A stretch of 64,000 bases of DNA from Nitrospina sp. GTDB taxonomy: Bacteria; Nitrospinota; Nitrospinia; Nitrospinales; JACRGP01. The position numbers and the translations under genes are program-made. This document shows, piece after piece, positions 26,479 through 34,658 of this stretch (positions within the stretch are counted from its first letter, which is position 1; each line of letters starts with the position of its first letter). The stretch covers positions 1 to 64,000 of the forward strand of contig JACAVV010000020.1 in the NCBI GenBank assembly GCA_024648695.1. Direction: 5' to 3'. The notes beneath the pieces were generated by a model. It was not told the origin of the DNA. It did no database searches and was given only the letters and a program-made list of their open reading frames with translations.

Positions 26479-26646
26479 TGGGTCCAGGCAAAAAAGGTGC
26501 GGGTTTGGGAACGTTCAATCTGTTACGGACTATTATATGAAAAATTTTTCAAATTGAGAATGATGAGAAAAAAATAAATCAATATCGGAATTTGTAACAT
26601 CTAAACAGGCGTTTTGCCAAGTAAATCATATTTAGGAGGAATTGCA

Positions 26647-26973
26647 ATGCCAAAACCTGCTTATCATATCCTTGTTTGTACCAACCAAAGGCCTCCGGGG
26701 CATCCCAGAGGATCCTGTGGTGAAAACGGGGCAGGCCAGGTGCTTGAAAAACTGAGCATGGGAATCGAGCAAAAAATGTTGTTCGACAAGGTTATTTTAT
26801 CCACCAGTTCCTGTCTGGGGCCGTGCTCCATGGGACCGGTGGTGATCGTTTACCCTGACGGAGTGTGGTACAACAAAGTCAAGCCGGAAGATGTCGACGA
26901 AATTCTCGATTCCCACATCGGCAACGGCCAAAAAGTGGACCGACTGGAAATCTCAGACGCTATTTGGGGATAA
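26647..26973 (+). CDS. thioredoxin-like [2Fe-2S] ferredoxin
   Basis: A 108-residue soluble protein of the thioredoxin-fold 2Fe-2S ferredoxin family. The four cluster cysteines are visible: Cys11, Cys24 ('HPRGSCGENG'), Cys56 and Cys60 ('SSCLGPCSMGP'). 'VVIVYPDGVWYNKVKPEDVDEILDSHI' is the conserved C-terminal half. It transfers electrons in the cytosol; the partner is unknown. The ATG at 26647 has a near-perfect AGGAGGA six bases upstream (26634-26640), so an upstream in-frame start at 26614 is rejected. An intrinsic terminator follows. Confidence 0.93.
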   Translation: MPKPAYHILVCTNQRPPGHPRGSCGENGAGQVLEKLSMGIEQKMLFDKVILSTSSCLGPCSMGPVVIVYPDGVWYNKVKPEDVDEILDSHIGNGQKVDRLEISDAIWG

Positions 26974-27009
26974 GGTTCGGTTACTATTGAGCCAGAGAAC
27001 AGCACAATG

Positions 27010-27041
27010 CCCGTCCCTGGGTTTCAGGGGCGGGTTTTTTT
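27010..27041 (+). terminator. intrinsic terminator of the ferredoxin gene
   Basis: CCCGTCCCTG (27010-27019) pairs with CAGGGGCGGG (27025-27034), apart from one mismatched position, around a 5-base loop, and is followed by TTTTTTT. Confidence 0.8.
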
Positions 27042-27061
27042 ATGTGCACCCCGCAGGGCGC

Positions 27062-27094
27062 AAAAAAAAAGGGCGCCAGCTTTTGCTGGCGCCC
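27062..27094 (-). terminator. intrinsic terminator of the flagellar operon
   Basis: GGGCGCCAGC (27071-27080) and GCTGGCGCCC (27085-27094) form a perfect 10-base stem with a TTTT loop. The A9 run at 27062-27070 becomes a U-tract on the minus strand, just past the flgE stop. Confidence 0.9.
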
Positions 27095-27110
27095 GAATTT
27101 AAGGTTTCTG

Positions 27111-28352
27111 TTATCTTACCAGGTTGACCGTTTCTGTCAGCAGGTCGTTGGACGAAGTGATCACTCGTGCGTTGGCCTGAAACGCTTGCTGGGTTTGAAT
27201 CAGCGTCACAAATTCGTTCGCAAGATCGACGTTGGACAATTCGAGAGACGCCCCGATCACAGAACCAAATCCACCGGTCTCGGCGGTACCGATAATCGGT
27301 TGGCCTGATTGGGCAGACTCTGCGAAGAGGTTTCGACCGGTTCGCGTCAGGCCGGTTGGTGACAGAAAATCTGCCAATGCTACCTGGAACAAATTTTCCG
27401 TTTGGCCATTATTGAACAAGCCGCTGATGATTCCTTCCTGATCTGTTGCGAGACCGATCAATACGCCTGTGCTGAATCCGTCCTGTACAAAGGAATTATT
27501 GTTCGACGGTGCGGCAAATCCGGTCAATCGCCCATTGGTGCCACCTGTAGTCGCATCGGTCAACGCCCAGTTCAGCGACTGATTCAATGCAGGGGGATCG
27601 GATGCGGAATAATCGATATCGATGGTGATATCTGACAAGCCGCCGCCATTGACCCCGGCCAGGTTTCCGCTATCGTCAAAAGTGACGCTACCGGTACTGC
27701 CTGAGGTCACCACACCATCTGATGGGTTGGCGACAAAGTCCCAGGTATTCGATCCTGCCTGTTTAGTGAAATTGAGGTTTAAAATGACTTCGGAACCGAC
27801 CGAATTAAAAAGTGATATCGGGGACGTGAATGTGGTCCCGGCAGAAGCCGAGGCGTCCAGATTGGCGCCTAAAATAAACTCGGTGGAAGCCGCGGGCGCA
27901 GATTGAGCGCCTGCCAAGTCTACATCTTCCAGAGATGTTCCTGTCACTCCCTGTGATATTCGGAACCCTTGCAGGATTTCACCGGTCACATTTTGCGCCA
28001 ACCCGTCGTCGTTGATCCGGAACTGACCGGCCCGGGAATAAAAGTTCCCGATGCCGTTATTCACGATGAAAAATCCGCCGCCATCCATGGCCAAATCCAG
28101 TGCGTTCCCAGTGGATTCAAATGAACCCTGGGCAAAAGACTGCAGGACCCCTTGCAACTGCGTCCCGCGTCCCACCTGAAAATTAGTGGCGCCATTCGAT
28201 AACACCACGCTGAATATATCGCTGAACACGGATTTGCTACCTTTGTAACCCACCGTGTTCACGTTGGAAATGTTGTCACCAATCACGTTGAGAGCGTTGG
28301 CGTTACTGCTTAAGCCGGAGACCCCTGTAAAGAGTGCGCTGATAAGTGACAT
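27111..28352 (-). CDS. flgE: flagellar hook protein FlgE
   Basis: A 413-residue flagellar hook/basal-body protein. The N-terminal rod motif 'ALFTGVSGLSSNANALNVIGDNISNVNTVGYKGSKSVFSDI' and C-terminal 'GASLELSNVDLANEFVTLIQTQQAFQANARVITSSNDLL' form the coiled D0 domain; the centre holds the FlgE D1/D2 beta domains. It polymerises into the hook after export by the flagellar type III system. It is the last gene of fliK-flgD-flgE, 30 bases after flgD, with an AAAGGAAA ribosome site and a strong terminator behind it. Confidence 0.96.
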   Translation of the reverse strand: MSLISALFTGVSGLSSNANALNVIGDNISNVNTVGYKGSKSVFSDIFSVVLSNGATNFQVGRGTQLQGVLQSFAQGSFESTGNALDLAMDGGGFFIVNNGIGNFYSRAGQFRINDDGLAQNVTGEILQGFRISQGVTGTSLEDVDLAGAQSAPAASTEFILGANLDASASAGTTFTSPISLFNSVGSEVILNLNFTKQAGSNTWDFVANPSDGVVTSGSTGSVTFDDSGNLAGVNGGGLSDITIDIDYSASDPPALNQSLNWALTDATTGGTNGRLTGFAAPSNNNSFVQDGFSTGVLIGLATDQEGIISGLFNNGQTENLFQVALADFLSPTGLTRTGRNLFAESAQSGQPIIGTAETGGFGSVIGASLELSNVDLANEFVTLIQTQQAFQANARVITSSNDLLTETVNLVR

Positions 28353-28382
28353 GATCGTTTCCTTTAAAAGTTAAAATATGGC

Positions 28383-29042
28383 TTATTGACTGATTCGAGT
28401 GATTTCGCTTGCCGAGACTTTACTGCCGTTGACCAGGGCATAGGTTTCACCATCTTCAAACAAGATATCCGTGACCGTTCCGGATGAAAAAGTTTCCACT
28501 TCGACATCCTCGCCGTCGGCATCGACCGCTGACACGATAAAGGAATAGAGGCCTTCCGGAACATCATCGAGATCGTTATCCTTACCGTCCCAAACGATTT
28601 GATTGGTTCCCGCCAATGGACTTTCTTCGGTAAGCGTTCGCACCAGTTGGCCAGCGGAGTTGTAAATTTCTATCGTCGCCGTTTCCGCGGATTCCTCCAG
28701 ACTATAGCTAAGTGTCGGTGTGGTTTCCGGTTCGAAATCGATAGCGTCTCCTGGAACGTTGATGGATTTACCGATCAGGTTGATCATCGATGCGTTGGTA
28801 GACGCGGTATTAGATGATTGCAGATCTTCAATGCCCGTATTGATGTTCGTGAGTTGTTCCAGACTGCTGAATTGCGCCAACTGGCCTGTGAACTCCACGC
28901 TTTCCATCGGCTCCAGAGGATCCTGGGCTTCCAGTTGCGCGACCAGCAAAGTCAAAAAATCTTCTTTTCCTAATTCCTGGCTGGGGCCGGAGGCCGTAGA
29001 AAGTGTGGTTTGGTCTACCGGTACCGGGGATACGTTAAGCAT
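28383..29042 (-). CDS. flgD: flagellar hook cap protein FlgD
   Basis: A 219-residue hook assembly scaffold. The N-terminal segment 'LGKEDFLTLLVAQLEAQDPLEPMESVEFTGQLAQFSSLEQL' is diagnostic of FlgD. The rest has the FlgD Ig-like fold 'YNSAGQLVRTL' and 'VWDGKDNDLDDVPEGLYSF'. It caps the growing hook and is replaced by the junction proteins. It lies between fliK and flgE on the same strand. Confidence 0.95.
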   Translation of the reverse strand: MLNVSPVPVDQTTLSTASGPSQELGKEDFLTLLVAQLEAQDPLEPMESVEFTGQLAQFSSLEQLTNINTGIEDLQSSNTASTNASMINLIGKSINVPGDAIDFEPETTPTLSYSLEESAETATIEIYNSAGQLVRTLTEESPLAGTNQIVWDGKDNDLDDVPEGLYSFIVSAVDADGEDVEVETFSSGTVTDILFEDGETYALVNGSKVSASEITRISQ

Positions 29043-29084
29043 GATGAAGATTCTCCATGTTCCAGATAATATTCATTACGGTTC

Positions 29085-30674
29085 TTAAGCGAACACGCTG
29101 ATCGATTGCGATTCGTCAAACCAGGCACTTCTCGCGTAGGGAACTGTATCCTCTATCGCCTCAGGAGCATACGCATTGTCCGTAGCGGGGAGTCCGCTGA
29201 AAGACCGGTCGGCTTGTGATTGCGATCCGAATCCTTTTTGGCCCGGATTGCCGCCCACCAGCACGGTGAAGCTTTCAACTTTCAGTCCCTGATCGCCGAT
29301 TGAGTCCCTCAAGGCGGATAAATTGTTTTCGATAACTTGTTTGACTGCCTGTGTTTCCGTTACAACCGTCGCGCGAACCGAATCACCAACGGTTGAAATG
29401 TTCATACGTACAGAACCCAGCGAAGGCGGATCCAGTTTGATGAATACCTCGTTTTTCAGTCCATTACCCTTAAAGGAAACGCGGTCGACGATACGGTTGA
29501 TAATGGCTTTTTCGTTGACTGTGCGGGAGGCGATGGTTTCGTTGGTCACCGCTTTCACACCGTCCAGAGCCTTAATCGAAACATCTTTCACCGAACCCGT
29601 GCCTTGTGCCAGGTTGTCCGCCACCTTGATAGTGGGAGCCGTCCCGTTATTCAAGCCTTCCAGCAAAGAGTGCGTGCTGGGCGAATTCGAAAGCGAATTG
29701 CTGATGTTTAAAGAGTCGGCGGACGTGAAAAACTGAAACCCGGTTTTATTCAAAGAGTTTCCGAACCCCAGGGAGTCCGGGCTGGAATCAAGAGAATTGG
29801 AAATGTCCGAGTTCAGTTTAAACTGGGAAAAAAAGTCCGATTTGCTTTGTGACTGCGACTGATTTTGCGACAGGTTTTGTTTGCTCAACAAATCATCGGA
29901 AGAAATTTCCACCGAATCCGAGGCCACGGTAGCTGAGTTATTCAGGTTTGCGTTGATGTTCTTGAACAAGCTTTCGCCGTTGGGAAGTTTGGTTTCCAGC
30001 TTGGCTTGTAAATTCTTGAGTAGATTTTTCGCTTCCGTTTCACTGAGACCCGATTGCTTTAAAAAATTCAGAACCAGAGCTTCCTTGTCTTTTAATTGCG
30101 ACAAGAAATTTTCCAGATCAGCCACACTCTGAATATCCGCTTCAGATTGTATTGCGTTGGTGTCGCCTTTCGTCAGGGCATTGAGGAGAGCGTAGTATCC
30201 CGCTTTAGCTTCGGCGCTGAGGACTTCTTCGATATCCTCTACATTTTCTTCATTGTCATCCAGCGTTTTCAGATGATCCCGAACCTCTTCTTCCTGATTG
30301 CTATAAGAAGTTTCTTGAGGTTCAGTATCCTTATGAGAAACTGTTTCGCTGGATTCGTGTTGTTCTTGAGTGGTGCGAGTGGATTCGGAAGTTTTTGTAG
30401 ATGCAGGAGTTTTTTCGGCCTCTTTAGGTTCGGGTCGATTCTGGGTTTGGGCAACCGTTGAGGAAGATTGAATGGTGGTGGCGGCCAGAATAGTCTGAAA
30501 GCTATCGCCTTTCTGTTTCCCTTTCCTGGGCTTACTGATCGCATCCGGCTGAGAGCTGGAAGCCAGGAACTCTAGAATGTTAGCTTTGGTTTCCACGAAT
30601 AGGTTGTTTCCACAAGGTTCAAAGAAATTTTTGTTCACTGCCAATAGAGCAAGCACTGTGCCAAAGCAATTCAT
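29085..30674 (-). CDS. fliK: flagellar hook-length control protein FliK
   Basis: A 529-residue protein with a long low-complexity Ser/Asn/Gln/Glu-rich N-terminal half (the molecular-ruler part) and the conserved C-terminal FliK domain: 'VFIKLDPPSLGSVRMNISTVGDSVRATVVTETQAVKQVIENNLSALRDSIGDQGLKVESFTVLV'. The 'LDPPxLGxVxM' motif is diagnostic. It is exported and switches substrate specificity at the FlhB gate. The start is uncertain: the first ~26 residues are atypical and a GTG at 30596 is possible. A hairpin AAAAGGC/GCCTTTT (30682-30702) lies just upstream of the frame. Only three flagellar genes are in the window. Confidence 0.88.
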   Translation of the reverse strand: MNCFGTVLALLAVNKNFFEPCGNNLFVETKANILEFLASSSQPDAISKPRKGKQKGDSFQTILAATTIQSSSTVAQTQNRPEPKEAEKTPASTKTSESTRTTQEQHESSETVSHKDTEPQETSYSNQEEEVRDHLKTLDDNEENVEDIEEVLSAEAKAGYYALLNALTKGDTNAIQSEADIQSVADLENFLSQLKDKEALVLNFLKQSGLSETEAKNLLKNLQAKLETKLPNGESLFKNINANLNNSATVASDSVEISSDDLLSKQNLSQNQSQSQSKSDFFSQFKLNSDISNSLDSSPDSLGFGNSLNKTGFQFFTSADSLNISNSLSNSPSTHSLLEGLNNGTAPTIKVADNLAQGTGSVKDVSIKALDGVKAVTNETIASRTVNEKAIINRIVDRVSFKGNGLKNEVFIKLDPPSLGSVRMNISTVGDSVRATVVTETQAVKQVIENNLSALRDSIGDQGLKVESFTVLVGGNPGQKGFGSQSQADRSFSGLPATDNAYAPEAIEDTVPYARSAWFDESQSISVFA

Positions 30675-30942
30675 AAATTTGAAAAGGCCTTTAAAGCCTT
30701 TTTAAAATAAGCACTTAGAAGTTTCAGGAAAATTGTTCGGGAACAACAACTGCCCTGAAAAAATTTCCCCCACCAGGAAAAAAGCTCCCGTTTGGCCTCC
30801 TGGGATCAGGATTCAAAATTGCAACCAAGGGAGAATCGGAAATTTAGAGAATTAAATTAACCAAAGAATAAATTTTAATAACGTTTTAAGCTGAAAAATA
30901 GTAGTTTACCTGATGGTTTTTTGGGATAGGGTATTCGAACTC

Positions 30943-30962
30943 GATCACTTTTTAATGTGATC
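30943..30962. promoter_or_regulatory. palindrome upstream of the degenerate protease gene
   Basis: GATCAC (30943-30948) and GTGATC (30957-30962) are perfectly inverted with an 8-base AT spacer, ending 42 bases before the next start codon. The half-site order is not that of CRP/FNR. It may be an operator. The rest of 30675-31004 shows nothing. Confidence 0.3.
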
Positions 30963-31004
30963 TAATTAATAAGACCCACTCAGTTAAAGTAGAAATGAGG
31001 AATC

Positions 31005-31697
31005 ATGCCAAAAGTAATAATCACAGCCCTGATAGGGGGTCTTTTAATTGGCCTTTTGATATGGAGCACCCCGGTAGCGCGGCTGGGTGCCGGATTTTTG
31101 ATCGGGGACGGCCGCTTGGTGTTCACTTACTATGACCTGGTTCTGGATGCTGAGAATTTCCTGGTCAAATTTCCAAATGAAGATGATATTCCGGCACAAT
31201 CGATTTTTAAGGACAAAATGGAAAATCTGGCGATTCTGGAATTGGAGGAGTCTCCCAAAATTAAAAGAGAACCGCTTTCCCTTAATGCAGGAAATGCCGG
31301 CCTAGAGGGAAAATACGTTTTCTTTTTGGGTTACCCCTGGACCAACACACTTGAGGATCGACATACTTTTGTGGAAGGATCTCTCACGTCTTTGGTTGCC
31401 AATGCTAACGGTTTATTGGAAATTCAGATGGAAGTGGACCCGATCCACAGTGGCAGTCCACTATTCAACGAGAATCGGGAAGTCGTGGGAATGGTTATCT
31501 CGGCGCAAACGATGGGGGACCGTAGTGATTATAAAGGCAAATTGAATCTGGCGATTCCCGCTCCGGTTTTGAACGAAGTGTTGCTAACCCAAAAAATAGC
31601 CATGCACTCCAACTCAACCGCAACCCTGAATAACCTTCCAATAGAAGAATTCATTGAAGCCTCAAGAAATAATATCGTCCTGATCGAGGCACGGTGA
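31005..31697 (+). CDS. membrane-anchored HtrA/trypsin-like protein with a degraded catalytic triad
   Basis: A 230-residue protein with one N-terminal membrane segment (residues ~3-20), then a chymotrypsin-fold domain like HtrA but without PDZ. 'GAGFLIGDGRLVFTYYDLV' aligns with 'GSGF.I..G...TN.HVV', putting Asp44 where the catalytic His belongs. 'ENLAILELE' aligns with the 'DLAL' strand, so Asn74 replaces the catalytic Asp. 'PIHSGSPLFNENREVVGMV' keeps Ser149 of 'GNSGGPL'. With two of three residues lost it is unlikely to cut peptide bonds and may be a binding protein. It stands alone with long non-coding flanks. The alignment was made by eye. Confidence 0.65.
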   Translation: MPKVIITALIGGLLIGLLIWSTPVARLGAGFLIGDGRLVFTYYDLVLDAENFLVKFPNEDDIPAQSIFKDKMENLAILELEESPKIKREPLSLNAGNAGLEGKYVFFLGYPWTNTLEDRHTFVEGSLTSLVANANGLLEIQMEVDPIHSGSPLFNENREVVGMVISAQTMGDRSDYKGKLNLAIPAPVLNEVLLTQKIAMHSNSTATLNNLPIEEFIEASRNNIVLIEAR

Positions 31698-32130
31698 AAT
31701 TTTTAGCATAAAAGAAGGTTCAAGGATTCTTGTAAACATGACAATTAAACCGCAAATGAGTGAAAATTAAGCACTTTAGGGAATATTTTCACCAAAACGC
31801 CAATCCCTTCCCTGCATAAGTAAACTGTTTTTTCAGCTACTAAAAAAAATCCAGGAATAAACTTTGTTCAAACGCTATCTTAACCATAACGCCTATTAAG
31901 GATAAGATTGTCCGAATAGATTTTCTTTTATTTCAGAGAAAGGCTATTGGGGTTAATGGCTTGATTCAGGATAAACCGGGAGGTGAGCGGACCAAAATTC
32001 TTTGCAGGCATATGTTTCCGGAAGCCTTCTCTCAGGAAGGATGAGGTCTGGGGCATGTTTACCAAGCCAATTTTGAATATTGAAATTTGTAATGCTTCTC
32101 AGGCTTGGTGATTCTTTAGCGATTGAAAAA
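31698..32130. other. intergenic, nothing recognised
   Basis: This stretch of over 430 bases holds no credible open frame, RNA gene or repeat copy that I can identify. I looked in it for a lost N-terminal half of the following sigma-like gene and saw none. Confidence 0.4.
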
Positions 32131-32162
32131 ACCTCAAACCCATTGTTTAAATAGTTTGAGGT
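32131..32162. promoter_or_regulatory. perfect 9-bp inverted repeat before the sigma-4-like gene
   Basis: ACCTCAAAC (32131-32139) and GTTTGAGGT (32154-32162) are perfectly inverted with a 14-base AT-rich spacer. The repeat ends 18 bases before the start codon at 32181. It could be an operator, or a hairpin in the leader that affects translation. There is no U-tract, so it is not an ordinary terminator. Confidence 0.45.
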
Positions 32163-32180
32163 CAGGTTTTATGAATAGCT

Positions 32181-32402
32181 ATGGAATTTTCGAAGAGGAT
32201 AACTGCAGAAAGTCTTAATTTATTAGAACCAATGATTAAAGAACTAATGGAAATGCATTACATACAAGAAATGTCCCCGAATGAAATTGCCCAGAGGCAG
32301 GGGCTTCCAATAGGGACTGTTATTTCACGGATTGCTCGAGGAAGGTATTTACTTAAGAGACAATGGATACTGGATAAAAAATTGCAGGAAAAGGTTTCTT
32401 GA
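32181..32402 (+). CDS. solo sigma-70 region 4-like helix-turn-helix protein
   Basis: A 73-residue protein whose body is a single sigma-factor region-4 type helix-turn-helix: 'IKELMEMHYIQEMSPNEIAQRQGLPIGTVISRIARGRYLLKR'. The 'GLPIGTVISRIARGRYLL' recognition helix is that of ECF sigma factors ('G.P.GTV.SRL.R.R..L'). Region 2, needed to bind the -10 element and core polymerase, is absent. It may be a small regulator that binds DNA, an anti-sigma-like decoy, or a remnant. A perfect palindrome lies just upstream, which favours a living, perhaps autoregulated gene. Confidence 0.6.
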   Translation: MEFSKRITAESLNLLEPMIKELMEMHYIQEMSPNEIAQRQGLPIGTVISRIARGRYLLKRQWILDKKLQEKVS

Positions 32403-32415
32403 AAAGTATTCAACC

Positions 32416-32456
32416 TGTACTTTTCCCCTCCCACTCGCGGGAGGGGAAATGACAAA
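32416..32456. repeat. short intergenic repeat (family copy)
   Basis: TTTTCCCCTCCCACTCGCGGGAGGGGAAATGACAAAGAGG contains a 9-bp stem CCCCTCCC/GGGAGGGG and resembles the core of the dispersed family. It may also act as a terminator between the two convergent small genes. Confidence 0.4.
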
Positions 32457-32464
32457 GAGGCAAA

Positions 32465-32797
32465 TCAGAATTTGGAATTACACTCCTTTTCGACATCCGC
32501 ATCAACAATCAAACCGCATTGGACCTTATTATTTCCCACCACAGCATAACAATAAGTTTGTAAATCCCGGTTTTTGATCAAAGAACAATAATAATTGCTA
32601 TGGTTTTTGTTTTGGTACCTGTTCTTGTTATCACTTTGCTTGGGATTGAATGCACGACAAAGATTGATTTTATCTTTTTCCTTTTCCTTATCGCACATCG
32701 GGTATTCTGCCTCCGTATCAGCAAACACTGCCTGAGGGGTTAATAGAGCCAAGCCCAAAAGCAAGGCTGTCAACCAGGGAGCGATAGAATGTTTCAT
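32465..32797 (-). CDS. small secreted six-cysteine protein, unknown
   Basis: A 110-residue protein with a clear signal peptide (residues 1-26, ending AVFA). The mature ~84 residues are polar and rich in Lys and Asn, with six cysteines (MCDK, LCRA, YCSL, TYCYA, QCGL, ECNS) spaced in a way that could give three disulphides. I do not recognise the family. A Shine-Dalgarno-like AAGGAGAA precedes the ATG. It is a single gene, convergent with the sigma-4-like gene. Confidence 0.65.
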   Translation of the reverse strand: MKHSIAPWLTALLLGLALLTPQAVFADTEAEYPMCDKEKEKDKINLCRAFNPKQSDNKNRYQNKNHSNYYCSLIKNRDLQTYCYAVVGNNKVQCGLIVDADVEKECNSKF

Positions 32798-33138
32798 CGT
32801 GTTCTCCTTTTGATTATGTCAATTGAACGGTGTCGATTCCCGCAAGGCTTCATTCCTACCAAATTCCAGCTAATTTAATAACAGTAAACTTTATCATAAA
32901 AATCGTATTTCGTGATATCAAATCACCGGATATCGTTGCTAAAATTTTTATCCAGCTCTCCCACGCCTTGTCTATGCTATTGTTTTCAAAAGGCCTGGGG
33001 TTTTTTGGAATCTGTTAAACCTTGCCCGCAAGGCCGGAACAGGCTTGTTCTGAAAGGGCAAAAGAGTTATCTTACCGGGTCGTGGCCATTTGACCGCAAA
33101 TGTGAATTGTAACTTTTTTGAAAGGGACTGGATAGGTT
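32798..33138. other. intergenic between divergent genes, nothing recognised
   Basis: These 341 bases lie between two divergent secreted-protein genes. A GCCCGCAAGGCCGG-like stretch near 33026 is GC-rich, but I cannot assign it. No RNA gene is seen. Confidence 0.35.
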
Positions 33139-34230
33139 ATGGGCAGGATCGGTTGGGTACTTTTTATTTTCCTGACAGGGTTTGGGGTAAGCGTTGATGC
33201 AGTTTATGCCACCGCGGAAGATCCCACCTGTTCAAAATGGCACAGTTGTCCCTCTGAAACCGGAAAATATGTCTGCGGTGATTTGGGGTTTTGTGCTTTT
33301 TGTCCAGACAACCAGTTTTGCCTGAAAGGGAAAATCCGTAAAGGGCGAATCAAGACCGATTTGGAAAAAGGTTCTGCAAGCACATCGCCTGGCATCATCC
33401 CCTCGCCCAATCCGACGACCCGGGATCTGGATTTATCCTCCCTTTACGACTCCATCTCCAGGCCGGAAAACCTGAAGGGTAAAAGAATCAGCGACTGGAT
33501 CGTCTATGGCGACGGCACCTTGCTGGATTTAAGCTCGGGACTGATGTGGATGGCCGAGGATTTCAGGTCTTTGAAGGGCAACCTTCCACTCAATTGGGAA
33601 CAAGCTATGGAATTTGCGGACAGGTCCAATGCCCAGGCGGTTGGTGGGTATGTGGACTGGATGGTTCCTGATATAAAGGAATATCAAACCCTTCTGCACC
33701 GACCCAAAACATTGTTCGCCCACTCCAGCAAGAACTGGTACTGGACACGTGAAAAAGTCGGACGGTGCCGGTATTATGATTTTGAAGGTGGAGAAACCGG
33801 CAACGAATACTGCTGGTTCGCACGCCCGGCTTCCAATGCGCGGCTGGTTCGAAAAGCGGGAACTCCGGAGGGCAAAATCGAACCCTCATCGCATCTTTTG
33901 AGTGATCAGGCCCATATTAAAATGGCCAGAACACAACTGCATAGAAAGGCATCCACTGCGCTCAAAATCTATGCCCGTTCCGTGCAAAGGATCATCATGG
34001 CCTATTGGGGCAAGGGGTATTCTGAAACTCCACAGGAGGTGCTTATCCATTTCACCCTGAATAAAGACGGCACCATCACACCTCCGGAACTCCAAAAGAA
34101 GTCAATCGACGAAAACCTCAACAGGATGGCATTGGAAGCTGTTCAATACTCCGCTCCCTTCCCTTCCATGCCCAGGGCAATCCAGGAAAAACAGTTGGGT
34201 TTTACCGTAAAATTCAGGTACACCCGATAA
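33139..34230 (+). CDS. secreted Cys-rich / DUF1566 / TonB-C fusion protein
   Basis: A 363-residue exported protein (signal peptide ~1-25, ending YATA) with three parts. Residues ~30-65 hold six closely spaced cysteines (TCSKWHSC, YVCGDLGFCAFC, FC), suggesting a small disulphide-bonded module. Residues ~115-240 match DUF1566 (Lcl C-terminal type): 'LLDLSSGLMWMAED', 'AQAVGGYVDWMVPDIKEYQTL', 'NWYWTREK' and a terminal 'NARLVRK'. Residues ~270-363 resemble a TonB C-terminal domain: 'GYSETPQEVLIHFTLNKDGTI', 'DENLNRMALEAVQYSAPFPSMP', 'LGFTVKFRY'. No TonB-type membrane anchor or proline-rich spacer is present, so it is not a normal TonB. The role is unknown. Confidence 0.72.
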   Translation: MGRIGWVLFIFLTGFGVSVDAVYATAEDPTCSKWHSCPSETGKYVCGDLGFCAFCPDNQFCLKGKIRKGRIKTDLEKGSASTSPGIIPSPNPTTRDLDLSSLYDSISRPENLKGKRISDWIVYGDGTLLDLSSGLMWMAEDFRSLKGNLPLNWEQAMEFADRSNAQAVGGYVDWMVPDIKEYQTLLHRPKTLFAHSSKNWYWTREKVGRCRYYDFEGGETGNEYCWFARPASNARLVRKAGTPEGKIEPSSHLLSDQAHIKMARTQLHRKASTALKIYARSVQRIIMAYWGKGYSETPQEVLIHFTLNKDGTITPPELQKKSIDENLNRMALEAVQYSAPFPSMPRAIQEKQLGFTVKFRYTR

Positions 34231-34238
34231 GGGATCAT

Positions 34239-34427
34239 TCACTCCTTTTTAGAGGGAATGTCGAAGCTGATCAAGCTTTGTTGTCCACGCGAAGATAATC
34301 CTTTACGCCTGGACTTCGCCAATAAATCCTTTATATCTTTCCTGGCCCCGGAGGATTCTGGTTCCTCCTTTTCAGACTTATCTGTCTCAACTTCAGGAGG
34401 TTGGTTATTTTTTGGATTCTCGGACAT
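34239..34427 (-). CDS. small hydrophilic protein, unknown
   Basis: A 62-residue, highly charged, probably disordered protein (MSENPKNNQPPEVETDKSEK...). The ATG at 34427 has AGGAG eight bases upstream, which supports translation from there rather than from an ATG seven codons earlier. Its end lies 8 bases from the convergent DUF1566 gene. No domain is recognised. Confidence 0.45.
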   Translation of the reverse strand: MSENPKNNQPPEVETDKSEKEEPESSGARKDIKDLLAKSRRKGLSSRGQQSLISFDIPSKKE

Positions 34428-34473
34428 TCTTGAACTCCTGTAAAACACTTTGCAATCCTACATTAAAAAAATA

Positions 34474-34650
34474 CCCTCTCTCAAGGAGAATCAGGGGAAT
34501 TGCGGCCAAAGGCCCACCTTGTACAGTTCTTTTATTCGATTTTCAGCATTTATAAAGTGGTTGTTAATAGTTGATTTCTTGACTTAACAGCATTTATCCA
34601 TAATTCGGGTTTCCTCAAGGAGAGGGTGACTTGTTGCCCTCTACACGGGT
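34474..34650. repeat. degenerate intergenic repeat (family copies)
   Basis: ACCCTCTCTCAAGGAGAATCAGGGGAATTGCGGCCAAAGGCCCACC (34473 onward) matches the interior of the TIR element in the orientation of copy B. ATTTATCCATAATTCGGGTTTCCTCAAGGAGAGGGTGACTTGTTG (from 34593) matches its end pieces, rearranged. It appears to be a decayed, scrambled copy. Confidence 0.4.
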
Positions 34651-34658
34651 TGGAATAA

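Noticed and set aside
30943-30962. GATCAC-N8-GTGATC as a CRP/FNR site
   Set aside because: The half-sites are in the wrong order (TCAC..GTGA rather than TGTGA..TCACA), so I kept it only as an unassigned palindrome.
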